From positions 1 to 64,000 of the forward strand of contig JBHHXE010000001.1 of assembly GCA_046756865.1 (NCBI GenBank): a stretch of 64,000 nucleotides of DNA. Reading direction: 5' to 3'. The stretch is from DUAG01 sp046756865 (GTDB taxonomy: Bacteria; Nitrospirota; Nitrospiria; SBBL01; JAADHI01). The stretch's first letter is position 1; every line of letters begins with the position of its first letter. The notes below the pieces were generated by a model. It was not told the origin of the DNA. It worked only from the letters and a program-made list of their open reading frames with translations, and ran no database searches. Positions 16,605-23,347 of the stretch are shown piece by piece. A program made the translations under genes and the position numbers.

Positions 16605-16927
16605 ACTCCTCCTTCCTTATATGGCGGCGGAGTATTTGCAGGCAGGGGCTTATTAAGACAGATCGTGAAGTAAGGAGAGTATTTGCCGCCAGGATGATCT
16701 TTTATATTTGACTCATTTTCCCGCTTTCTCTGATACGGGGCAACGCCGAATAGATATAAAAAATGGTTTTTTTGATCGATAACATCCACCCCTTTTTCAG
16801 AATTGCCCTCCGCTTTTATCCATTCCTTTAAAGAGGCCGAAACCCTCCAGGGCAAATGATATTGAGAACACTTTTCACACCCATATATATTAAATAGTAT
16901 TCCATTCCTGGAAGCGAAGTCAAGAAA
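16601..16927 (-). pseudogene. Coding-like frame without a proper start; possible gene remnant
   Basis: From just after an in-frame TGA (plus-strand 16928-16930) the reverse strand reads about 108 residues without a stop. It begins FLDFASRNGILFNIYGCEKC and continues QYHLPWRVSASLKEWIKAEG. Codon use and residue mix look coding. The only in-frame start codon is a TTG at 16855 without a ribosome-binding site, after the CEKC motif; that would leave 84 residues. I read it either as the decayed 3' part of a gene or as a short real gene starting late. The stop overlaps the ATG ATG of the secreted protein gene, so translational coupling is possible. The family is unknown. Confidence 0.3.
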
Positions 16928-17003
16928 TCAGGGCTGAACCCGATCCAGTCTCTAGGAATAAGCATTTTATTTCAAGAGCCGATCTTTTATAAATGAAAGG
17001 GGA

Positions 17004-17033
17004 TTGACGAAAGTAAATCAAGCCGGTTATCAT
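17004..17033 (+). promoter_or_regulatory. Candidate promoter for the rhodanese gene
   Basis: TTGACG (17004-17009), an 18-base spacer and TATCAT (17028-17033). This repeats almost exactly the arrangement upstream of the CHAP gene. The predicted start near 17040 gives a leader of about 35 bases containing AGGGA. Confidence 0.5.
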
Positions 17034-17074
17034 CAGCTTGGCAGGGAGTAAAATCAACGGCAGGGAACGTAGAC

Positions 17075-17392
17075 GTGGATCAGATTGCACCACTGGAAGT
17101 TAAACGGCAGATGGAGGGCGGGCCGACATTTACGCTGTTGGATGTTCGGGAACGCTGGGAGTTTCAAATGGCACATATCCCAGGTTCTGTCCTGATCCCT
17201 CTGGGAGAGTTGCAGAACAGAATAGAGGAACTTGACCCGGATAGAGAGATCGTTACCTTGTGTCACCATGGGATCAGGAGCCAGTCGGCCCTGAACATCC
17301 TGAAGCAATCCGGAATTAAAGATGTTAAGAATCTGAGCGGCGGAATTGATGCCTATTCTTGCCTGGCAGATCCGAGCATCCCGAGGTATTAG
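17075..17392 (+). CDS. Single-domain rhodanese-like sulfurtransferase
   Basis: This is a 105-residue cytoplasmic protein. It has the rhodanese N-terminal LLDVRERWEFQMAHIPGS and the active-site loop CHHGIRS near residue 67, with Cys as the persulfide carrier. The C-terminal NLSGGIDAYS is also typical. GTG 17075 is preceded by AGGGA. The gene converges on moaE. Supplying sulfur for molybdopterin is an attractive but unproven role. Its own promoter suggests separate control. Confidence 0.88.
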   Translation: MDQIAPLEVKRQMEGGPTFTLLDVRERWEFQMAHIPGSVLIPLGELQNRIEELDPDREIVTLCHHGIRSQSALNILKQSGIKDVKNLSGGIDAYSCLADPSIPRY

Positions 17393-17404
17393 CCGTCGGC
17401 GGAG

Positions 17405-17851
17405 CTATGGGTGTTCTTCGACCCACACATCTCCCTGAGGCGTTGTTTCTTTTTTCCATATGGGTGTGATTCTCTTTAGTTCATCAATAGACCAGGAACA
17501 GCCTTTGAAGGCATCTGCCCGATGCTCCGCGCCCACAACGATCAACACAATGTTGTCTCCGATAGACAGCTTTCCCACACGATGAATAATGGTCACTTCA
17601 ATAATATCGAAATCTTTCAGCGCCTGATCGCGGATCTCTGAAAGGCGCTTTTCTGCCATGCCGGGATAGTGCTCAAAGTCAATCTTATGAATATCCCGTC
17701 CCTTTGAAAAATCCCGGGCAGCGCCAAGGAAGGCGACGATGCCGCCGATGCGCTTAGAAGATGCCTTCAATTTATTGATCTCGTCTTCGACACTAAAGTC
17801 TTCAAGTTGAATTCTGATTCGATCTGTATTATTTTTTGTGGTGATTGTCAT
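17405..17851 (-). CDS. moaE: Molybdopterin synthase catalytic subunit
   Basis: The large subunit of molybdopterin synthase inserts the MoaD thiocarboxylate sulfur into cyclic pyranopterin monophosphate. Recognisable parts are GGIVAFLGAARDFSKGR near residue 40, FEHYPGMAEKRL, HRVGKLSIGDNIVLI, AHR-type EHRADAF and PIWKKETTPQGDVWVE at the C terminus. I choose ATG 17851 (148 residues), with AAAGGA upstream. A GTG at 17881, immediately after the moaD stop, is also open but lacks a separate signal. Confidence 0.9.
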   Translation of the reverse strand: MTITTKNNTDRIRIQLEDFSVEDEINKLKASSKRIGGIVAFLGAARDFSKGRDIHKIDFEHYPGMAEKRLSEIRDQALKDFDIIEVTIIHRVGKLSIGDNIVLIVVGAEHRADAFKGCSWSIDELKRITPIWKKETTPQGDVWVEEHP

Positions 17852-17881
17852 TCCATTCCTTTCGTGCAGGAGAATCTTCAC

Positions 17882-18205
17882 CTACCTTGGGCGGGATCCT
17901 CCAATGCTAAGATTTTGTTGTTCTGACAGATGACATTTGGTGATCTTTGACGATGAGGCGCCTCCGGCGAAAGGAGGCAGGAAGGCAATTTCATCACCAT
18001 TTTTAATGAGGCAACTCTTTTCTGCTGCTTCCTGGTTGACAGAGATCAGGATCCTTCTTTCGCTGAGCAGGTCTTTCAACGCGGGGAGGTTTTCCTGAAG
18101 CTTCTCGATCACTTGGGCCAGGGTTGTTTCCTCCTCGACTTCCAGGGAAAGCTCTTCTTTACCAACAAGGTGTTTTAGAACTGCAAAAAAACGCACTTTA
18201 ACCAC
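17882..18205 (-). CDS. moaD: Molybdopterin synthase sulfur carrier subunit with C-terminal extension
   Basis: This is a ubiquitin-fold sulfur carrier. The N-terminal VKVRFFAVLKHLVG and the body up to DEIAFLPPFAGG (residue 82) are normal MoaD. In known MoaD the Gly-Gly is the C terminus and is adenylated by MoeB, then thiocarboxylated. Here the frame continues for 25 residues (ASSSKITKCHLSEQQN to the end SIGGSRPR). I checked the other two frames after the GG: neither has a stop close by, so a simple one-base error does not restore a terminal GG. The start is GTG 18205 with GGAG eight bases upstream. Confidence 0.88.
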   Translation of the reverse strand: MVKVRFFAVLKHLVGKEELSLEVEEETTLAQVIEKLQENLPALKDLLSERRILISVNQEAAEKSCLIKNGDEIAFLPPFAGGASSSKITKCHLSEQQNLSIGGSRPR

Positions 18206-18243
18206 GAGATGGACTCCAAAAATAAAATTTCTCCGGTTTCTGA

Positions 18244-18645
18244 CTACTTGACCTGAGACCTAGAGCAATTCCAGCCGCTTCCTTTTAATTTTCTGACGAT
18301 GGCGGCCATTTCTTCCGGCGTAACATGCTCACTCATATATCTAACCATGATGTACTTTCTGCCGCTGAAACCTTCAACAGATTTCACACCCATCTGTTTC
18401 ATTAGGGCCTCCTGGATTTCTTCCGGGTGACGGTGGCAAAAGGGTCCAGAAAGGTTAATCCTTACGACCTTTTCACCCGGAGCCATCGCAGGCTCTTCTT
18501 TCTTTATTGAAGGAGAATGGTGATGCTCCATTTTTTCCTCCGGATGGGAGTGCTTCCCGTCGGCTGAAACGGGAGGGGGGAGTGTCAAGACACTGACGAG
18601 CATAGAAGCGAAAAATAATAGTGTAACCTTGTGTTGTATTATCAT
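18244..18645 (-). CDS. Periplasmic HMA-like small metal-binding protein
   Basis: This is a 133-residue protein. A signal peptide (MIIQHKVTLLFFASMLVSVLTLPPPVSA) is followed by a His-rich stretch with HSHPEEKMEHHHS near residues 31-44. The C-terminal 70 residues look like a ferredoxin-like HMA fold: a strand VVRINLSGPFCHRH in place of GMTCxxC, a helix EEIQEALMKQMGVKSVEG, and a strand KYIMVRYMSEHVTPEEM. The usual CxxC is replaced by CHRH, so the metal could differ from copper or mercury. I start at ATG 18645 with AAAGAGG upstream; the frame extends to 18759 but that part crosses a terminator hairpin. The role is inferred. Confidence 0.75.
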   Translation of the reverse strand: MIIQHKVTLLFFASMLVSVLTLPPPVSADGKHSHPEEKMEHHHSPSIKKEEPAMAPGEKVVRINLSGPFCHRHPEEIQEALMKQMGVKSVEGFSGRKYIMVRYMSEHVTPEEMAAIVRKLKGSGWNCSRSQVK

Positions 18646-18715
18646 CCTCTTTGCCTTTATTGTGTTGTTAAAACGCTCCACTTCCTGATATTCAGAAGGG
18701 GAACCTAATGGGAAC

Positions 18716-18750
18716 AAAAAGACACCCCCACATTCGGTATTCGGGGGTGT
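18716..18750 (-). terminator. Intrinsic terminator after lptF-lptG
   Basis: Read on the reverse strand, ACACCCCC and GGGGGTGT form a perfect 8-bp GC-rich stem around a 13-base loop, followed by CTTTTTG. It lies about 70 bases past the lptG stop and just before the HMA-like gene. It separates the two units. Confidence 0.85.
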
Positions 18751-18821
18751 TGCGGACAATTAGCCATGATTGTATTGTGGTTTACCCAACTTGTCAACGC
18801 GTTTGGAACATTTTGGAGCAT

Positions 18822-19910
18822 TTATTGACGGATATTCAAAAAGAGATAGCATCCGATGATCAGGAGAAGGATATTTGCGCTCCAGGCCGCCAGCCAGGGA
18901 GAGAGGGCACCGATATGGCCCAGTGAGACCGTAACCGAAAAAACGAGCCAGTAGAAGAAGGCAATACCAAGACTGATTGAGATCCCCCTTGCTAGACCGG
19001 CGCTCCGCTTGTCTTTGAGTGCAAAAGGGATTCCTAGCAAAATCATCATGAAGTTGACAAAAGGAAAGGCCTCTTTCGCGCGCAAATCGACCCTGTACCG
19101 TGTAGCATCAAAACCGTCCGCGGTTAGTTGATTAATATACGATTGAAGTTTATCTGATGTCATTTCACTTGTCTTTACAGAAATCTTTTGGAAATCCGCA
19201 GGTTTCTTATTAAGCTGAATGGGCTCTCTCTTAAAGGTTTTGAGCTCGATCGATCCATCTTCCTGAAATTTACGATGGACTCCGTTTGATAGAATCCATT
19301 TACCTCCTTCATAGGCGAGCCCCTCGGCTTCAATTTCTTCAGGAAGAGTGTAATCTTCTCCAAGGTAATAAATATGGATCCCCTGCATGGCCTTTTTATC
19401 GGGATTGACCACTTGGATGTTAAAAATTGTCCGGTTATCGAGCCGGAGCCATATCCTGTTTTGAGCAAAATCACCAAATCGTTTTCTTCCCTCAATATCT
19501 TCGGAACGAATAATTTTTGCTCTTTCGTAGGAGGATGGAACAAGTGAGCCGTTCAAGAAATAAAAAAGAACGCTAATGGCAGCAGCAAAGACGAAAATGG
19601 GCAGGGATAGCCTTAGAACGCTGATCCCCGAACTTTTAAATGCGGTGATTTCGTTGTTCTTTGAAAGCCCACCAAAAGTGATCAGTGTGGAAATTAGAAG
19701 CGCGAGCGGTGTTAAATCAAAGATGAATCTGGGAAGACGATTCAGAAAGTATTGAAGGATCAGGATGATTGGGGGATGGTGGGCATGAAACTTCCTGATC
19801 TTCTCAACAAACTCAATGGAAAGATAGACCAGTACGAGTGCCCCGAGCGTGACAAAGAAAATCTTTAAGTATTCTCTTAGGATATATCGCGTTGTCAGGC
19901 TCACCATCAT
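18822..19910 (-). CDS. lptG: LPS export ABC transporter permease LptG
   Basis: This is a 362-residue YjgP/YjgQ-family permease, one of two membrane subunits of the LptB2FG extractor that moves LPS out of the inner membrane. Three N-terminal spans (for example FFVTLGALVLVYLSIEFVEKI and LTPLALLISTLITFGGLSKN) are followed by a periplasmic beta-jellyroll of about 170 residues (IWLRLDNRTIFNIQVV). Three C-terminal spans end at NILLLIIGCYLFLNIRQ. The GLSKNNEITAFKSSGIS coupling-helix region is visible. It overlaps lptF by ATGA. F and G are assigned by order and by this region; the pair is secure, the individual letters less so. Confidence 0.88.
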   Translation of the reverse strand: MMVSLTTRYILREYLKIFFVTLGALVLVYLSIEFVEKIRKFHAHHPPIILILQYFLNRLPRFIFDLTPLALLISTLITFGGLSKNNEITAFKSSGISVLRLSLPIFVFAAAISVLFYFLNGSLVPSSYERAKIIRSEDIEGRKRFGDFAQNRIWLRLDNRTIFNIQVVNPDKKAMQGIHIYYLGEDYTLPEEIEAEGLAYEGGKWILSNGVHRKFQEDGSIELKTFKREPIQLNKKPADFQKISVKTSEMTSDKLQSYINQLTADGFDATRYRVDLRAKEAFPFVNFMMILLGIPFALKDKRSAGLARGISISLGIAFFYWLVFSVTVSLGHIGALSPWLAAWSANILLLIIGCYLFLNIRQ

Positions 19911-21037
19911 GGCCTCTTATTCGAAAACTGAAGAAAATTTGGAAAAGATTCATTTGCCGTTATGTTTAGAAGGTAGATGCAGAATGGAATCAGAAAGAAA
20001 TGGGGGAACGAGGCTCCGATAATAGGCGGAGCGAGGCGGATAGAAATGAGATAATCGCCAAAAGTCGTTAGCAAATAATACAGCCCGATAATCGCGATCC
20101 CGACGGTAAACCCGCCAACCCGGGTAAGTCGGCCTGCAATGATTCCAAGTGGAACGCCGATGATCCCGAAAACCAGTGCGGCGAGGGAAAGCGCAAAATG
20201 TTTGTAAAAAGCGGAGAGAAGTTGGAGAGATTTAATATCTTTCCCTTTGGAGGCCTCAATCTGCTTCTTTATCTCAGAATAGGAAGTTTTTTTTGTCATG
20301 GCGTCCTGTCTTCCTGCGACAGAAGAAAGGTCGACCCTCAAGTCATAACGCTCAAAGGTCATACGTTGGTAGCCTAGACTGTCCCTTCCCCTTCTATGGA
20401 GGCTTCCATTATAGAGGTTAAAACCGAAGATTCCATTATTCGTCTCCGTGGTTAGGGTTCCCCGTTTTGCAACGATCATTACCGGAATTTCCGGATTTCT
20501 ACGGTCGATGATAAATACGCCTTGTAACTCTGAAAATGTCGGCATCGACTCAACATAAATCATCATCCTGGAAAAGGTTTCATTGAAGCGGCCTTCTTCC
20601 AATCCGACATTAATCCTCTTTTTGAGTATTTTTACGGCAAGTGTTTTAAACGATCCTTTACCGGGAGGTTGGGCGAGCATTCCCATTGAAAGGGTCAGCA
20701 GAGAAGCCAGGATCGAAAAGATAAGTACGGGTTGGATCAAACGGAAAAATCCAATGCCCACAGATTTAAGCGCGATGATTTCATTGTCTGAGGAGAGCCT
20801 GTCAAAGGTAACGACTGATGCCAGCATCACAGCCATAGGAATGGATAATAAAAAAAATGAAGGGAGAAGGGTGATAAAGATCTGGCCAACACTCAGCAGG
20901 TCGACGCCTTTTCCAACGATCAACTCCATTAACCTGAGCAACTGTTGAATGAGAATGAGGAAGGTAAGAATAAAGATCCCGATCAGGAATGGAACGGTTA
21001 ATTCTTTTATAATATAGCGGTCGAGGGATTTAAACAT
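19907..21037 (-). CDS. lptF: LPS export ABC transporter permease LptF
   Basis: This is the partner permease of LptG, 376 residues from ATG 21037 (MFKSLDRYIIKEL, the usual family start). The frame extends 18 residues upstream without a better ribosome-binding site. It has the same 3 + 3 span layout with a periplasmic jellyroll between. The coupling-helix motif is FDRLSSDNEIIALKSVGIG near residue 90. A helical hinge region (KGDIKSLQLLSAFYKHFALS) precedes the last spans, which end near FCIYLLNI. The gene diverges from the M32 carboxypeptidase. Confidence 0.9.
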   Translation of the reverse strand: MFKSLDRYIIKELTVPFLIGIFILTFLILIQQLLRLMELIVGKGVDLLSVGQIFITLLPSFFLLSIPMAVMLASVVTFDRLSSDNEIIALKSVGIGFFRLIQPVLIFSILASLLTLSMGMLAQPPGKGSFKTLAVKILKKRINVGLEEGRFNETFSRMMIYVESMPTFSELQGVFIIDRRNPEIPVMIVAKRGTLTTETNNGIFGFNLYNGSLHRRGRDSLGYQRMTFERYDLRVDLSSVAGRQDAMTKKTSYSEIKKQIEASKGKDIKSLQLLSAFYKHFALSLAALVFGIIGVPLGIIAGRLTRVGGFTVGIAIIGLYYLLTTFGDYLISIRLAPPIIGASFPHFFLIPFCIYLLNITANESFPNFLQFSNKRP

Positions 21038-21172
21038 GACGGTCCAAATATACATGGGTCGTACTTTGTTTGTAAATATACTCTGGGGCATGGTCGGTCC
21101 ACGGATTTTTGTGTTGGATATTCCGCTTTTTCAAAACTTGGAATTTCACATAAAAAGCGATAGAATGCCCGA

Positions 21173-22705
21173 ATGAAAACGATAGGCGATCTTAAACCTC
21201 TCATGGAGATGTTTCAGGAGATTCAGTATCTCTCAAGTACATGTGCGCTCCTTTCCTGGGATCAAGAGACCTATATGCCCCCGGGGGGCGGAGAAGCACG
21301 GGCGGAACAGCTCTCTTTGCTTGGTGCCTTGGTCCACGAAAAACGGGTTGGTGAAGATATGAAAAGTCTCCTCTCAAGATGGCTTGACCTGGAGACGGGG
21401 GCACTGCAAGGAGGAGATACCGACTGGGATGAGCCTGCGCGCGCACTGCTGAGAGAAGTCTGGCACGATTACGACAGGAGCATCAAGCTGCCTTTCTGCT
21501 TTGTTCGTAGGATCGGAAAAGCTGCATCCCTGTCACATCAGGCTTGGGTGGAGGCGAGACAAAGAAATGATTTTGCTTTATTTGCGCCCCATCTCAAAAA
21601 GATGGTCACTCTGAAGAGGGAAGAGGCAGGTTACCTGGGATATGATGATTCTCCTTATGATCCCCTTTTGGATTCTTATGAACCGGGGATGACGGTTAAA
21701 CAGATTGTGCCGCTTTTTTCCGCACTGAAGGCCGATCTTATTCCCATTCTCGAAATGGTTGTATCGTCTCGAGTCAAAACCAATAAGGACTTTCTCTACC
21801 TCCATTATCCGGCAGAACGGCAGTTGATTTTTGGCAGGGAGATATTGAAGGCTATGGGATATATCTTTCAAAATGGAAGGCAGGATCTCTCTGCCCATCC
21901 TTTTACAACCTCCTTCCATCCAACGGACGTCCGTATTACAACGCGGGTTGATGAAAAAGATTTCTGTTCATCCCTCTTCAGTTCGATACATGAAGGAGGG
22001 CATGCCTTGTATGAACAGGGTCTTTCCCCGGAATACTTTGGGTCACCGCTCGGGGAAGCGGTATCGCTGGGGCTACACGAAAGCCAGTCCCGCCTGTGGG
22101 AAAATTGTGTCGGGCGCTCAAGACCTTTTTGGCGACACTTTTACCCGGTTCTCCAGGCCCATTTTCCAGATCAATTAAAAAAATTTGATCTGGATGCGTA
22201 TTATTCCGCGATTAATTTTGTTCGCCCTTCTCTAATCAGGGTTGAAGCGGATGAGTTGACCTATAATCTTCACATTATGGTTCGTTTTGAGATTGAAAAG
22301 GCATTAATCGAAGGGGATCTTGATGTTGATGCACTCCCGGGTATCTGGGGGGAAAAGATGAAGGAGCATCTTGGAATTGCTCCAGAATCGGACACCGAGG
22401 GAGTACTTCAGGATGTCCACTGGTCCGGCGGGGCCTTTGGTTATTTCCCAACCTACACACTGGGGAATCTTTATGCGGCCCAGATTTTCCGACAGGCAAA
22501 AAAAGAAATCCCAGAATTCTATGTCCAGATTGAAAAGGGAGATCTCCTTCCACTTAAAGAATGGCTGAATAAGAAGATCCACCGCTGGGGGAGACAGTAC
22601 AGGAGCGAAGACCTCCTCAGACGTGTAACGGGAGAACCACTGAACCCACACTACTTCATTGAAGGCCTGCATGAAAAGTTCGGCGGGATTTACGGATTTT
22701 CATGA
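21173..22705 (+). CDS. M32-family metallocarboxypeptidase (carboxypeptidase Taq-like)
   Basis: This is a 510-residue cytoplasmic zinc carboxypeptidase, the usual length for the family. The catalytic zinc motif is HEGGHALYEQG near residue 273. Further family features are LSWDQETYMPPGG near residue 25, HPFTTSFHPTDVRITTR near 245, SLGLHESQSRLWEN near 300 and VRPSLIRVEADELTYNLH near 350. ATG 21173 has only a weak ribosome-binding site. It shares an 135-base divergent region with lptF. The physiological substrate is unknown; such enzymes trim C-terminal residues of peptides. Confidence 0.92.
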   Translation: MKTIGDLKPLMEMFQEIQYLSSTCALLSWDQETYMPPGGGEARAEQLSLLGALVHEKRVGEDMKSLLSRWLDLETGALQGGDTDWDEPARALLREVWHDYDRSIKLPFCFVRRIGKAASLSHQAWVEARQRNDFALFAPHLKKMVTLKREEAGYLGYDDSPYDPLLDSYEPGMTVKQIVPLFSALKADLIPILEMVVSSRVKTNKDFLYLHYPAERQLIFGREILKAMGYIFQNGRQDLSAHPFTTSFHPTDVRITTRVDEKDFCSSLFSSIHEGGHALYEQGLSPEYFGSPLGEAVSLGLHESQSRLWENCVGRSRPFWRHFYPVLQAHFPDQLKKFDLDAYYSAINFVRPSLIRVEADELTYNLHIMVRFEIEKALIEGDLDVDALPGIWGEKMKEHLGIAPESDTEGVLQDVHWSGGAFGYFPTYTLGNLYAAQIFRQAKKEIPEFYVQIEKGDLLPLKEWLNKKIHRWGRQYRSEDLLRRVTGEPLNPHYFIEGLHEKFGGIYGFS

Positions 22706-22793
22706 TCAGATGCAATCGGAATCAAGATCTCAACATCAAAATCTCCGACCTTGGCTGATAATTTGGATTTCCACTTCAAATTCCCTTTATCCA

Positions 22794-22822
22794 TTGAAAA
22801 ATCAATGGGTTTGTGATAAATT
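22794..22822 (+). promoter_or_regulatory. Candidate promoter ahead of DUF1844-tamB-bamA unit
   Basis: TTGAAA (22794-22799), a 17-base spacer and TAAATT (22817-22822). The predicted start near 22829 precedes ATG 22891 by about 60 bases. It also precedes a 31-codon frame at 22850-22945 in another phase, which could be a leader but has only a weak ribosome-binding site. Confidence 0.35.
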
Positions 22823-22890
22823 TTACGACGTGGTGGGGCTGGATACAGGATGAATAAAAGTTTGGACTGGGGGAATATTGCTCTTTTCTT

Positions 22891-23253
22891 ATGGATGAAC
22901 TTGGAGAAAAGTTGGTTGAGGGAAAATCTCCGTCAGGGGATATAGAAAAACCCGGCACCACCGTCGGGGAAAAGGACTTTCATCAAACGGCCGAAGGCTA
23001 TCCTGTCAATTTCTCCTCTTTTATTCTTTCGCTGGCGACATCGGCGCTGATTCATCTCGGGGAAGATGCAAATCCTGCTACCGGAGAGAAATCGGTGCAG
23101 TTGCCGATGGCAAGGCAGGTCATAGATCTTCTCACCCTTCTCGAAAAAAAGACCAGGGGAAATCTGTCAAAGGATGAGGCCGGCCTGATCTCTCAATTGC
23201 TTTACACCTTGAGGATGAAATTTGTTGAAACGGAAAAGAAAACCCATCCCTGA
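22891..23253 (+). CDS. DUF1844-family protein
   Basis: This is a 120-residue protein with an acidic, low-complexity first third and then the DUF1844 core. FSSFILSLATSALIHLGE is at residues 41-58, and LPMARQVIDLLTLLEKKTRGNL is near 75-97. The C-terminal helix is ISQLLYTLRMKFVE. The family is short, helical and of unestablished function. ATG 22891 has no good ribosome-binding site; an in-frame TTG at 22912 preceded by GGAG is an alternative start. It is followed at about 95 bases by tamB. Confidence 0.8.
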   Translation: MDELGEKLVEGKSPSGDIEKPGTTVGEKDFHQTAEGYPVNFSSFILSLATSALIHLGEDANPATGEKSVQLPMARQVIDLLTLLEKKTRGNLSKDEAGLISQLLYTLRMKFVETEKKTHP

Positions 23254-23347
23254 TCTCTCTCCCTGTCATTAGTGATAAACTGTATGGAATAAGGCTTGTG
23301 TTGCTCATTCCATCTCCCCCGTTTACCTTTTGTAAGAGGAGCCCTGT

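Noticed and set aside
22850..22945. 31-codon frame ahead of the DUF1844 gene
   Set aside because: It has a start codon but only a weak ribosome-binding site, and overlaps the DUF1844 start in another phase. There is no conserved feature to call it a gene.
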